Below, in pieces: positions 1 to 10,548 of a DNA stretch of 60,000 nt. The position numbers were made by a program, and so were the translations under genes. The notes under the pieces are model-generated. The model saw nothing but the letters and a program-made list of their open reading frames with translations, did no database searches and was not told where the DNA came from. Source of the DNA: Phoronis australis (taxonomy: Eukaryota > Phoronida > Phoronidae); NCBI GenBank assembly GCA_002633005.1, contig NMRA01000049.1:451189-511188 (forward strand), in the 5' to 3' direction. The stretch's first letter is position 1; each line of letters starts with the position of its first letter.

Positions 1-1397
1 CAAACTTTTTGTTTCTGATGCTTGTGAACAGAAATTTTTGAAAAATATAAGATAATGGGACTGGACATTTTTAGGTGCGGGTAAGGATGATGAACATGTT
101 TTTTACCTGGCACCCATGCAAGGCTAACTAGGTCAAACTGCAGAACCCTAACTCGCTGCATTAAAAAAACTTTTAATATCGGGTTCCAAAAATTTGAATC
201 AAAACGGTGGTTTTCAAATATGGTGCTGTTATTGGGCTTTACTGAAAACTAAACCCTCATTTTCAAATTGGATTTTCAAAAATCAATTCGCGTGTAATAT
301 TTGTAGGCATGTACTCTCATCATTTCTTTTCGGGATTGTGTTTTTGAAATCACCTGATAGTTTAGGCAGTAACATCGCCTGTAGTCTCCAAAGGAAGAGT
401 CAACTGTAGGCAGTGGTGGAATCCAACTTAAGTGTACATTGGCCTTAATACTGGACACAAGGTCCTGTTGTAAAAAGGTTCCCGACAACTGAGAGCAACT
501 GACGGAAACTGATCAGTTTGCGAGTTTGTCCGATGTGCGTCTTCTTACCAATGACAGCGTACAGCTGATCGCTCGGTTGCCGCCAGTTGCACATGTTCTA
601 CTTTCTCGCCACTGGTTCCACTCAGTTTTGCTGGTCTACCCCGATGTACGCCTTGCTGCAACTGGTGATGACATTTTAAAGACCGTATGATGGTTATGTG
701 ACCTAATTTTACACTAAAACACAACAAAATGGCAACTGCTTGAACCATAGACATCATCATAATCTGATGTCTATGGCTTGGACCGATTCTGTGGACGTTG
801 AAATGTGGATATTTACTCAAAAACTTGATCTTAAGGGCAAAGAAGACTGGTCTATTGCTTAAAAAGGTATACTGATGGAAAGTATATAACTACCCAAATA
901 TCTAACTCACAGCGGCAAATACACACTAGTCTGTTTGTAAGCCACGTGATTTCAAGTACCTCCTGGCGTACTCTTCAATGGTCACAACTCAGTCACTGCC
1001 AGTCACTTTCGATGAGTGCGTAAACGTGACTGGGAGTAACTGGGACTGCTTAGTTTCTCATAGTCGCTAAATTACCGGTGTATGCCTGGTTAGAAACTGA
1101 CATCTGCAGAGTCTGCCAGTTGCCCTTGTTGCTTTACTCGCAGTTATGGAATTGGTGCTCATTAAAATTAACAAATTCATTTAGTAAGAAATGATAACCA
1201 CATGGCACATAGGTAGGCAGAATAACCCATCCTGTCCTTGATGCATTGAATAGCCACAGTATCAGCAAACTGGTAACAAATAAAGCCTCTTCATTGGCCT
1301 GAATACGTAATTCTTGTGACAATTTCATGTTGAGTTTGTTGTCGGCAACTATCCTTGCCCATGTACTAATAGTGACTGTTCGTGTTTAATAAGTACT
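1..1397. other. Non-coding sequence, no gene seen
   Basis: No open frame longer than about 90 codons and no recognisable domain. The only structure noted is a 12-bp perfect hairpin at 745-776. It is AT-rich, like the rest of the 5' flank. Confidence 0.6.
745..776. repeat. Short perfect hairpin
   Basis: The 12-base arms at 745-756 (ccatagacatca) and 765-776 (tgatgtctatgg) are exact reverse complements around an 8-base loop. No T-run or gene end is nearby, so this is reported as structure only, with no assigned role. Confidence 0.6.
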
Positions 1398-2098
1398 GAG
1401 TAGCTTGAGATTCGACGTGCTCAGACAAAAATCACGTGAAATTCAAAATGCTGACTTGAATGTTCGGAAATAAATTCACTTAGTTTTAAATGTTTTCAAC
1501 TCTTTGTCAAGTGAGTTGAAGACGGGTGACATGGACTGTCTTTAATGTTGATTCGGAACATAAAGTTGCTTTTTATATTTGATGTCCTTTTTATTTGGTG
1601 TACGGTCTCCTAAGACTATGGTTTCATGACTGCCAGTGTATACGACCGTATATATATTTATTGTATCATTCACTGTATAATTATACTCTATGTATGGCAC
1701 TCTTCACAGTCACAATATGCCATTCTGTGAACACTACCATTCTGGGGCCCCTGAACAAAAACATGGAATAACTTGTTCAAATGCTCACCAATTTTAGTAC
1801 TAGCTTAGGATTTGAGCAATGCAGTTAAAATTTGCTTCCCATTTACGTAGAATAGCTATGACATAAGACACGTTTACATGGAAGACAGCTGTCACAGAGA
1901 AACTAACACTAACACACAGAACAGCTGATCAGGCACAAGTGTATGTGTAAACATGACTGACATGGAGCAAGTTGAAACGGCGGCGGCCATTTTTGACACC
2001 GGTTGAGAGGTAGAGTGAGTTACACCTGATCAGTTCCTCCAGTATCAACTACACATCTAAACACAACTGGGGTAGGGCGGAAAGCGATGATCTTTCCA

Positions 2099-2110
2099 TG
2101 CGCTTGCGCA
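2099..2110. promoter_or_regulatory. NRF1-like palindromic site
   Basis: The 12-mer tgcgcttgcgca differs by one base from the NRF1 consensus palindrome (YGCGCAYGCGCR). It sits in a locally CpG-rich patch (about 1977-2130) within AT-rich DNA, and the 12-mer is unchanged in the duplicate at 3972-3983. A nearby ggcggccattttt near 1982 resembles a reverse YY1 site but is altered in copy 2. No coding exon is recognised next to it, so a promoter role is speculative. Confidence 0.2.
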
Positions 2111-2770
2111 ATAGCGTATATACGGATGATCCACTCAGGTATTCCCCATGGTTTGGGCATTTGTTATTGTTCATGTGAGCGTGCACAAACAGTCTTCGTG
2201 TAAATGATTCATGCTGATCCAGTTTGCAATCTTATGTCATGTAAATGCGACTAAAAGTCAGAGCAAGTCGCTTTATGTGAAAACAGCTATAGTTCAGAAA
2301 GTGCTGCGTGACTGAAATACCTGAAACAGCATGGAAGTGAAATTTTCATTTGAACTCATTTTGTGAATCTGTTGGCCAATGAGGTTTCAAATCGTTCAAG
2401 GGAGCAATGCAAATTTACTGAGGTCTGAAAGTTCTGTGAATTTTGTCTACTTGAGTGACTTAACTAAATGTTGTCCTTTACATGGCATTTCTGTGCCGCA
2501 AAGTATGATAACATTTTTAGGGCAAATTAAATAACTTTACCTATTTTATCCGGTGTTGGTATTCACTGCCTGTTGCAACATTTATGTGCTCACTTGATAT
2601 TTGAGGGACAAAATCTACTTTGCAAATTAGGTGGCATTTTTGTCTACATGACTTATAAGTTGCATACCAAAAGTTGGTTAACTTTACGAGTTACACCCCA
2701 CGCCACAAACAAAGGCCTTTATCCTGCATTCGCATGTGTTCTTTGAAGTAAATGGTCTGACTATATTGAA

Positions 2771-2792
2771 CTGCTGGCGAAAATGCCAGCAG
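2771..2792. repeat. 9-bp hairpin, conserved in the duplicate
   Basis: ctgctggc-gaaaa-tgccagcag forms a stem of eight or nine pairs with a tiny loop. The counterpart at 4642-4663 has a perfect 9-bp stem because one base differs. The function is unknown. Confidence 0.5.
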
Positions 2793-3153
2793 TTTGGTCA
2801 CTCAAAACTTCCAGTAAAGCACCAACAAAATTGACACTCGTTACCATTCATATATTATTTGCGTTTTGCTGCGTGTTGCGAAAGAGGAAGCGAAAATCTT
2901 AGCATTTTAGCTTGGATTGGGGAAAGAGGGGTTAAGAAATGTCCCTAAGACCTTTCCCACTGCCTCTGAAGCTTCGGTATTACCAAAGCTGCGGTCTGTG
3001 GGAACATTTGACTTTGGTCTTCTATTGAAATTGATAGCTCTTGTTAATGCTGAAGTTAAGAGACGGAAGGCGAAGCGTTGACGCTTTGGTGTAATGAGAA
3101 CACTTAACTTCGATGCTATCGGAGTTATCGACAGTTGTCACTGCATTCGCCAA

Positions 3154-3277
3154 CTGCGGGGCGGTAACTGGTTAATATTTGTTGATATCTTGTTCCAATA
3201 TTTGTTATTTTGGCTACGCGCTTGCTGGATTCTTTCCTTAAAAATAATAAAAATATCACTGAACGTTTTATGTAGGC
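3154..3277. other. Unique tail of the left contig before the gap
   Basis: These 124 bases follow copy 1 and do not match what follows copy 2 (5037 onward). The switch happens inside a MITE-like element (the stretch beginning near 2945), so the two copies appear to differ by a structural change there, or one end is misassembled. Confidence 0.5.
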
Positions 3278-3278
3278 N
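3278..3278. other. Single-N assembly junction
   Basis: A lone N separates unique sequence from the start of duplicate copy 2. A one-base N flanked by long direct overlap is typical of a scaffold join where the estimated gap was zero or negative. Confidence 0.85.
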
Positions 3279-5036
3279 GAGTAGCTTGAGATTCGACGTG
3301 CTCGGACAAAAATCACGTGAAATTCAAAATGCTGACTTGAATGTTCGGAAATAAATTCACTTAGTTTTAAATGTTTTCAACTCTTTGTCAAGTGAGTTGA
3401 AGACGGGTGACATGGACTGTCTTTAATGTTGATTCGGAACATAAAGTTGCTTGTTATATTTGATGTCCTTTTTATTTGGTGTACGGTCTCCTAAGACTAT
3501 GGTATCATGACTGCCTGTGTATACGACCGTATATATATTTATTGTATCATTCACTGTATATACTCTATGTATGGCACTCTTCACAGTCACAATATGCCAT
3601 TCTGTGAACACTACCATTCTGGGGCCCCTGAACAAAAACATGGAATAACTTGTTCAAATGCTCACCAATTTTAGTACTAGCTTAGGATTTGAGCAATGCA
3701 GTTAAAATTTGCTTCATATTTACATAGAATAGCTATGACATAAGACACGTTTACATGGAAGACAGCTGTCACGGAGAAACTAACACTTAACACACAGAAC
3801 AGCTGATCAGGCACAAGTGTATGTGCAAACGTGACTGACATGGAGCAAGTTGAAACGGCGGCGACCATTTTTGACACCGGTTGAGAGGTAGAGTGAGTTA
3901 CACCTGATCAGTTCCTCCAGTATACACATCTAAACACAACTGGGGTAGGGCGGAAAGGGATGATCTTTTCATGCGCTTGCGCAGTAGCGTATATACGGAC
4001 GATCCACTCAGGTATTCCCCATGGTTTGGGCATTTGTTATTGTTCATGTGAGCGTGCGCAAACAGTCTTCGTGTAAATGATTCATGCTGATCCAGTTTGC
4101 AATCTTATGTCGTGTAAATGCGACTAAAAGTCAGAGCAAGTTGCTCTATGTGAAAACAGCTATAGTTCAGAAAGTGCTGCATGACTGAAATACCTGAAAC
4201 AGCATGGCAGTGAAATTTTCATTAGAACTCATTTTGTGAATCTGTTGGTCAATGAGGTTTCAAATCGTTCTAGGGAGCAATGCAAATTTACTGAGGTATG
4301 AAAGTTCTGTGAATTTTGTCTACTTGAGTGACTTAACTAAATGTTGTCCTTTACATGGCATTTCTGTGTCGCAAAGTATGATAACATTTTAGGGCAAATT
4401 AAATAACTTTACCTATTTTATCCGGTGTTGGTATTCACTGCCTGTTGCAACATTTATGTGCTCACTTGATATTTGAGGGACAAAATCTACTTTGCAATTA
4501 GGTGGCATTTTTGTCTACATGACTTATAAGTTGCATACCATAAGTTGGCTAACTTTACAAGTTACACCCCACGCCATAAACAAAGGCCTTTATCCTGCAT
4601 TCGCATGTGTTCTTTGAAGTAAATGGTCTGACTACTCTGAACTGCTGGCAAAAATGCCAGCAGTTTGGTAACTCAAAACTTCCAGTAAAGCACCAACAAA
4701 ATTGACACTCGTTACCATTCATATATTATTTGCGTTTTGCTGCGTGTTGCGAAAGAGGAAGCGAAAATGTTAGCATTTTAGCTTGGATTGGGGAAAGAGG
4801 GGTTAAGAAATGTCCCTAACCCCTAAGACCTTTCCCACTGCCTCTGAAGCTTCGGTATTACCAAAGCTGCGGTCAGTGTGAACATTTGACTTTGGTCTTC
4901 TATTGAAATTGATAGCTCTAGTTAACTCTGAAGTTAAGAGGTGGATTTAAGAGCGAAGCGTTGACGCTTTGGTATAATGAGAACAATTAACTTCGATGCC
5001 ATCGGAGTTATCGGCAGTTGCCACTGCATTCGCCAA
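3279..5036. repeat. Copy 2 of the 1.75-kb direct duplication
   Basis: Near-identical to 1398-3153. It differs from copy 1 by isolated substitutions and small indels, for example an extra cctaacc near 4815. It contains no open frame of interest. See copy 1 for interpretation. Confidence 0.9.
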
Positions 5037-5113
5037 TCTTCTTCATCTCAATGCGACTCATTGGTGGCATTCTGAGGTTGATGTCCTCGTGTCTATGTGG
5101 GATGAAGGGGAGG

Positions 5114-5137
5114 TCCTTGCCATTTTGATGGCAAGGA
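5114..5137. repeat. 10-bp hairpin
   Basis: tccttgccat and atggcaagga are exact reverse complements around a 4-base loop. It lies just upstream of the minisatellite. Confidence 0.5.
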
Positions 5138-5172
5138 CAAAAAACAGTAAGGTGTACGAATGTATACAGCGC

Positions 5173-5284
5173 CAATGAGATAAATTTATACAGGCCCAAT
5201 GAGATAACTTTATACAGGCCCAATGAGATAAATTTATACAGACCCAATGAGATAAATTTATACAGGCCCAATGAGATAAATTTA
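5173..5284. repeat. 24-bp minisatellite, about 4.7 copies
   Basis: The unit begins caatgagataaatttata and is followed by caggcc. It repeats head to tail at 5173, 5197, 5221, 5245 and 5269 with only one or two substitutions per unit; the last copy breaks off into a tatata stretch. No spacer separates the units, so this is not a CRISPR-like array. Confidence 0.9.
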
Positions 5285-5410
5285 TTATATATAGCTCATT
5301 GTGCAGGCCAAGGTCACATTGGCGCCACCTCATGTTAACTTCTCTGAACTATAACTCCGATGCTGATGTGAACACTCGCACTCATCTTTGGGATGAACCA
5401 AACTTAACAT

Positions 5411-6859
5411 CAAAGCTTCGAATAGCGAAATTAACTGTATTGAAAATGGTCTTCTGAGTGTCGGGTAGTCCCAGTCCAAATTATGGGGTTGTCAAACAAT
5501 GGATTCAATTTTGCTCAACATCTTGACAGTTTGGGAGACTGAAATATCCCTTTAGTCATAACAATTAATTAGTGTTTCCTTCAATATACTGTATGATTGA
5601 CACTGCAAAAACAAGCTGAAATTAACTGGTTGAAAATTGGTTCCTGTATACATTTAAATCATTTACTGGTGGCCAGAATATATGTTTGATTTTATGTGTT
5701 TCATTAAGTCCAAGTACGATTGGTGCGGTAATTCAAATACCGCAAAACATTCTTTGTGCATTTTAACATTGTTTATGGAATGTTCAAGTCTCGGTAAATT
5801 TTTTTATTTGAAGAAGTCTGCATTTTCTTTGAATAGTATCATGTTATAAATAAATGTGCCATTTCTTCCGTGATTGTAATTGCCTGTTATATAAGGGAGT
5901 ATTTTAAGTTTTTAGAATGTGTGAATTGTAAAGGAGGCTGGGCTATCTATGTACCTGTTGATGTTTCCCATCAATGGTCTAGTCTAATTGGCAATAAATT
6001 GATTAATCGTTGATGGTTATTTGTTATGATTAATCAGTTTGGTATGTTCTTCCAAATTGGTCAATGCAGGATAATTTGGCAGATTTTATAGACATTGCTC
6101 AGTGAAAGTTCATGTTGGGCTGCACTATTGTATACTGATGGTATCAAAGCATGATTTAGTAGTAGGGAAAAGATATAGTGTAGCTGTTGTCATAAATCTG
6201 TGGCCCCTGAATTAGCATTGGGAAAGTCACACCCTGCTGTGAAGATTGTATCAGAGCTTTGCATAATGACCAGATGTCTCTGCAGGGTTTGTATTGGATC
6301 TCCAACTCCAGGGTTTTAATAGACTTTACCAGGGAGGCATTTTAGTTTCCTAATGAACAAGTTAAGTTTTGCTAGTGTTCATTGATGTGTAGACCATGCT
6401 TTGTAAAAAGCATGTGAACCATAAATCTTGAAAAACATCTGTTTTTCCTGGAATGCATGCTGGAGGCTTTTTACAGGGAAGTTTGTACACACCAATACGT
6501 CTGTGTCCCGTTGCATGAAACAGTCCCAAATAGGGACTAGGTCCCTAAATTTACCGGTAATGCGTGCTTGTAGACTTTTGAAAACATGTCTGTTCTTATT
6601 CTGATTTAGTTTCATTGCTAAATCAATTTTTGGCTTATACAAAGCGAGAGTGAGTTCTATGTTGAATTCTCAATATCATTGAAAATAAGTAGGGATATTT
6701 TCATGTGTAACTCCCGTAATTTAAGGACCAACACCCTTTTTTCAGTAAATTAAGGACTCAGATTTTTAGAAAATGTTGTTAACCAAAAAGGAGCTCATGA
6801 TAAAGATAACGGTGACAGAAAAAGATTACAAAAACATGTGTGAGTAAAGAACGACACGG
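5411..6859. other. Non-coding, nothing recognised
   Basis: AT-rich sequence with no long open frame, no known domain in any frame, and no clear repeat. Confidence 0.5.
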
Positions 6860-7001
6860 GTATTCAAAACATTTCAGGGGCAGGGCAGAGTATTAGCCAG
6901 GATTTTGTTTGTCAGATATTCGCGCCCCCAAACTGCCAAATGGAATCTGGGAGAATTTTAGGGGGTTCATGGCCCCCTTGGCCCAGCCCTAAATCCGCCT
7001 G
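6860..7001 (-). mobile_element. MITE-like element, GGGGGCATGG family, copy 1
   Basis: Its reverse complement matches 9168-9330 along most of its length, sharing blocks such as cagggcagagtattagccag, aactgccaaatggaatctgg and atggcccccttgg. It ends in aaatccgcc, the mirror of the gtggatttaa end of the other copy. No protein is encoded. The two copies lie 2 kb apart in opposite orientation. Confidence 0.7.
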
Positions 7002-7590
7002 TAGCATGCAAAGGCTTACAAGTTTTACATATGAAAATTGTGGGCATTCATAACAATAAGCTCTTGATAATAAAAGAAAGAACAATTTTAGCAATTATTT
7101 TTGTCTGAAATTTGTGCGATTTTAATGTACCGTATGTGTGATTTAAGTTTGTTGTTGGCAATTTGTGTTATTCTGCTTCTTGAAGTGTGAATTTAGATTC
7201 TAAACTTGGCTGGCTTTCAATCTTTTATTTTTGTGATGGTTGCTTTGTTGTCCTTGTTCCAGAAAAATATGTTGTGGTAGACCCATGCTTTCAATTTTAG
7301 TGCAGCAGTGACAAGTCCTTTGTCATATATTGTTCATACATCCCTCAAGTTATCTGTTATGGCACCAAATGCTTACTGGCTCTCAACTATCCCACAATGC
7401 ATTTGAAAATGATAGCTACACTGTAGAACATCCTTAGGTATCCTTTCAGTGTACAATTAATGCTTAGAGTAATCAATTCTACTTTGATGTGAACATGTTT
7501 TGTATTTTCAACGTAGAAAATATATCTGAAACTAAATAAGGCAATCCAGATCCTCCCAAGGATACTATTGTTTCATGAAATGAAGAATAT
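7002..7590. other. Non-coding, nothing recognised
   Basis: AT-rich sequence between the MITE-like element and the large hairpin. No open frame above about 60 codons and no clear repeat. Confidence 0.5.
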
Positions 7591-7767
7591 AAATCGGTAA
7601 ATAAAACAACAAGAATGGATCAACTGAAATTTGAAATTTTCAGATGTAATAACTTCCTTTATCAACAAAAACAGTCCTTATTTCTGTTTTTGTTGATAAA
7701 GGAAGTTATTACATCCGAAAATTTCAAATTTCAGTTGATCCATTCTTGTTGTTTTATTTACCGATTT
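7591..7767. repeat. Near-perfect 84-bp foldback hairpin
   Basis: The left arm (7591-7674) and right arm (7684-7767) are reverse complements with a single mismatch (cagatgtaat against attacatccg) and a loop of 9 bases. Pairing continues weakly a few bases outward. Any transcript crossing it would form a long double-stranded stem. A 92-codon open frame across it is an accident of symmetry. It may be a recent foldback-type transposon or a small-RNA source. Confidence 0.9.
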
Positions 7768-9167
7768 GTATTTTCAGAATCTTGTTTTTGGGAAGTCCAC
7801 TCGGCAGATGTGTTGTGGTCATTTATGATTGCTAGCATTCCATCAGGGTTGTCAATCAATGTCATAAAATATCAGAATATAGTGGTCATTTAATTTGTGA
7901 TAAGTTCATGGTTGATACATAGTTCAGAGCTTATTGAACTCCTAGATTCAGTTAGTCAGAACAAAGAGGCCGTTTGCGTAAAAAACTTACAAAACGGACA
8001 GTGCTGAGTATCAGGCGTATAATCACTCATTATGGACCTTTTGTAAGTTGACAAGCAATGTGGATTTTTGTTCTACTTCTGTTAACATCACAGTTATTAC
8101 CTGGGGAGGTGGGGCCTTCCCTGGACTGAAGAAAAGTGAAAATGCAATATCACACAAGTCCTTGTGAGATATCGCCATGTATTGCCAGCAATTCATGTAA
8201 TCATAACCACTTTTCTGGTTAGTGTATTGCCCCTGCACTGTGGAAACTCATCTGATTTTTGTCTCATGCTGTATAGAAGTATATTCCTTCATTAGGCAAA
8301 TCTTATGCTAACAGGATTTGTATGCTATTGGACGAGAAAGTGTGCACTCATACCCCAGTGTATCCAGCGAATTCCTCAGCACATCGTAGGCTTGATGGCG
8401 CCATCCCGGATTGAAGTGAGCTAGTTGCTATTCATGGTCTTGTTGGATGAGATAATTGCGGTCGTAAACCAACTCGCATGTTTAGGGTACAGTTTTCAAA
8501 GTAAAAAAAATGAACAATAAGTAAGGCAAACAACCAACTGGACTGTTTTTAAAACTGAAAGGTAAATAGTAGGCGTCTTTGAATTTTTAAAATTGATGCA
8601 TTGTAAGAGAAATTAGGGAATGTATTTTCTTCAGCATCGTAGCTAAGCCACGAGCATTAATATGTAAATCGATTAGTCTGGCTTATCCTTGCTTAGGCCT
8701 TGGGTTAACAAAACCCCAAATGTTAGCTTTAGGAGTTGTCTCACGTACTCCAGCATATGCATCGAGATGGCAGTTCAGTTGGTCTGGGCCACATAATGGT
8801 GGAAAAGTGAAATTTTGTTTTTCATTTTCTTCTTAAAGGAATAATAATTTACAATTTTCAGATTTTAAACCATAGCTCTATAGCTACTACCGAGCAGTGT
8901 CTGGGACTTGTGTGTATTCATGACAATGTTAGTAGTTCATACTTTGAGAAGTACAGAGTGAGGTCAATTTTAGTGATTATAATTGTCTGAAATTGGTGAG
9001 ATATTACCGTAGGCTTTGGGCTTTTTAAGTAGAGCTTTTGAAAATGTCTGAATTAGGAGTTGAAATTCTTGTTTTAATTTTTATCGAAACTATGACCGTG
9101 ATGATAAGTCAATCCTGGAGTGAACTGTCCTCTTCAGTGCAGGCAGAAAACTGTGTTATATTGGCAG
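7768..9167. other. Non-coding, nothing recognised
   Basis: No exon, RNA gene or repeat could be supported here. Confidence 0.5.
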
Positions 9168-9330
9168 TGGTGGATTTAAGGGGGGGGCATGGGGGCCATG
9201 GCCCCCTTAAAATTTTCCCAGATTCCATTTGGCAGTTCGGGGGTGCGAATGTCTGGTGGGCAAAATCCTGGCTAATACTCTGCCCTGCCCCCACCCACCC
9301 TACTCAAAATCCTGAATCCGCCCCTGATTG
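9168..9330 (+). mobile_element. MITE-like element, GGGGGCATGG family, copy 2
   Basis: It runs from gtggatttaaggggggg to aatccgcccctg. The ends are roughly inverted (ggatttaagggg against the complement of ccgcccctg). The copy at 6860-7001 is the same element in reverse. There is no coding capacity. Confidence 0.7.
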
Positions 9331-10049
9331 GTGACCTACTTTTCAAAATACGAAGCAACAAATGACCCTTGCTGCTGTGCAGTATTTTGGTGGAAGTCTT
9401 CATTTCCGCTTGGGGCTTCCTCACAAAATGTAGAAAAGCTGCAGTCGAGCGGTTCCTACTATTTTACGCGCGAGTCTATTAGTCACGTCAGGAGAGTGCG
9501 AGTCTGCGAGACATGTAAACCAAGCGACATCGCGGGTGTGAAAGGTGCGAGTTGTGATAACAGCCACCGATGTCAGCAGGGCTCTAAGCTACTTGTATTA
9601 GATTTGTGTGAGGCATGAATACATTTAAAATAAAGTAGTGTTTTTATTTTACTAGAATACCCATGTGAAGCACTAGCCAACAGTCACATCCACACACTTT
9701 GCCAGGCCGATGACTGCACACAAACTTATTTAACAAAAATCAAGAATTTTCAGATATTTCGCTATACACATTATGAATGTGCAAACTCTTGGTGGCTCAT
9801 TATTACAAGGAAACGTTCCTCCTAATAGAAATGGCCCCCATTGTTTGGGTAGATGCCAAGCCAGTGTCAAAATGCGGGCAATAAGTAGGCTTAAATCATT
9901 AATTGTGTATTTTTATGCTGTCATTTTCATTGTAAAGGAATGCAACATGATCAAAATTTGTTATGAATTCTCAAGTGAGGTTTAGCCAATCACTCAACAA
10001 CTCAAGGTGATGATATGCTTAGATGCCAGAATGCTGTAAAGTTTCTTAA
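9331..10049. other. Non-coding with a CpG-rich patch
   Basis: About a dozen CpG dinucleotides fall within 9430-9560, far denser than the flanks, with the motif gtgcgagt/tgcgag occurring several times. A 96-codon open frame spans it but resembles nothing known. It could be a CpG-rich promoter or untranslated exon of the downstream gene, or a young insertion. No other structure was seen. Confidence 0.3.
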
Positions 10050-10548
10050 AACCCTTTCATACTAATGTTGATGCCCTTAGTGAGTTGCGGTCAGTATGAA
10101 TGGTTAACTTCAGTCTTGGATAGAAGTTAAGAGCACCTGAGCTATTACTTCACACTAAACAGGTGGATTTAACAGCGGAGTGTCGACGGCGACGCTGTGG
10201 TGCGGTATGAATGGTCAACTTTAGGCGCATCGAAGTTATCACCACGGGCCACTATCATCAACATTTAAAAGACAATGTCACTAATAGTTGCTTATATTTT
10301 GCTCAAATAATCATCAATCAAATTATTAAAAATCAGTTTTATGTCAATTCAGGAACACACGTAAATGTTCTCAAATTGTCACATTGAAAAATGTTAGCGT
10401 GCATCAGGGATGTATCAGTGCTACTTTGCGATTACTTCAATGAAGACACCTACCATTTACTTCGATGCCGTTAACTACCGAAGCTGGTATGAACGATTGA
10501 ATTAACTTCACACTGTACAAACTGTAGTTATGCTAGTGTGGAAGGGCC
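10050..10548 (+). mobile_element. MITE, CCCTTTCACACT family, complete copy
   Basis: The left end accctttcatactaatg and right end ctagtgtggaagggcc form an imperfect terminal inverted repeat. Internally it shares ordered blocks with the element at 28780: gagttgcggtcagtatg, gttaacttcagtcttggat, aggtggattta, atcgaagttat and aatgttctcaaattgtc. It is about 500 bp with no open frame, so it is a non-autonomous DNA transposon. No target-site duplication could be settled by eye. Confidence 0.75.

Larger units (their letters stand above)
1398..3153. repeat. Copy 1 of a 1.75-kb direct duplication
   Basis: This stretch recurs almost unchanged at 3279-5036, offset by about 1881 bases. Differences are scattered single-base changes plus a few small indels, such as tgtataattatactc near 1674 against tgtatatactc. 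The whole block is repeated, including the hairpin at 2771-2792 and the GC-rich patch near 1977-2110. Copy 2 begins immediately after a single N at 3278, so an assembly overlap or two alleles placed in series is more likely than a true tandem duplication. Confidence 0.9.
4825..5410. mobile_element. MITE-like element of the CCCTTTCACACT family, diverged
   Basis: The order of short motifs parallels the elements at 10050-10548 and 28780-29236: a start like aagacctttcccactgcc, then a tgcggtcagtgtgaac block, a gttaagaggtggatttaag block, and a cttcgatgccatcgg-agttatc block. No transposase is present, so it would be non-autonomous. The 24-bp minisatellite at 5173-5284 lies inside it. The right boundary is uncertain. 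Confidence 0.4.

Noticed and set aside
5173-5284. CRISPR-like array
   Set aside because: The units are head to tail with no unique spacers, and the DNA is eukaryotic; it is a minisatellite.
7615-7893. 92-codon open frame
   Set aside because: It runs through the perfect hairpin at 7591-7767, so its content is dictated by the palindrome.
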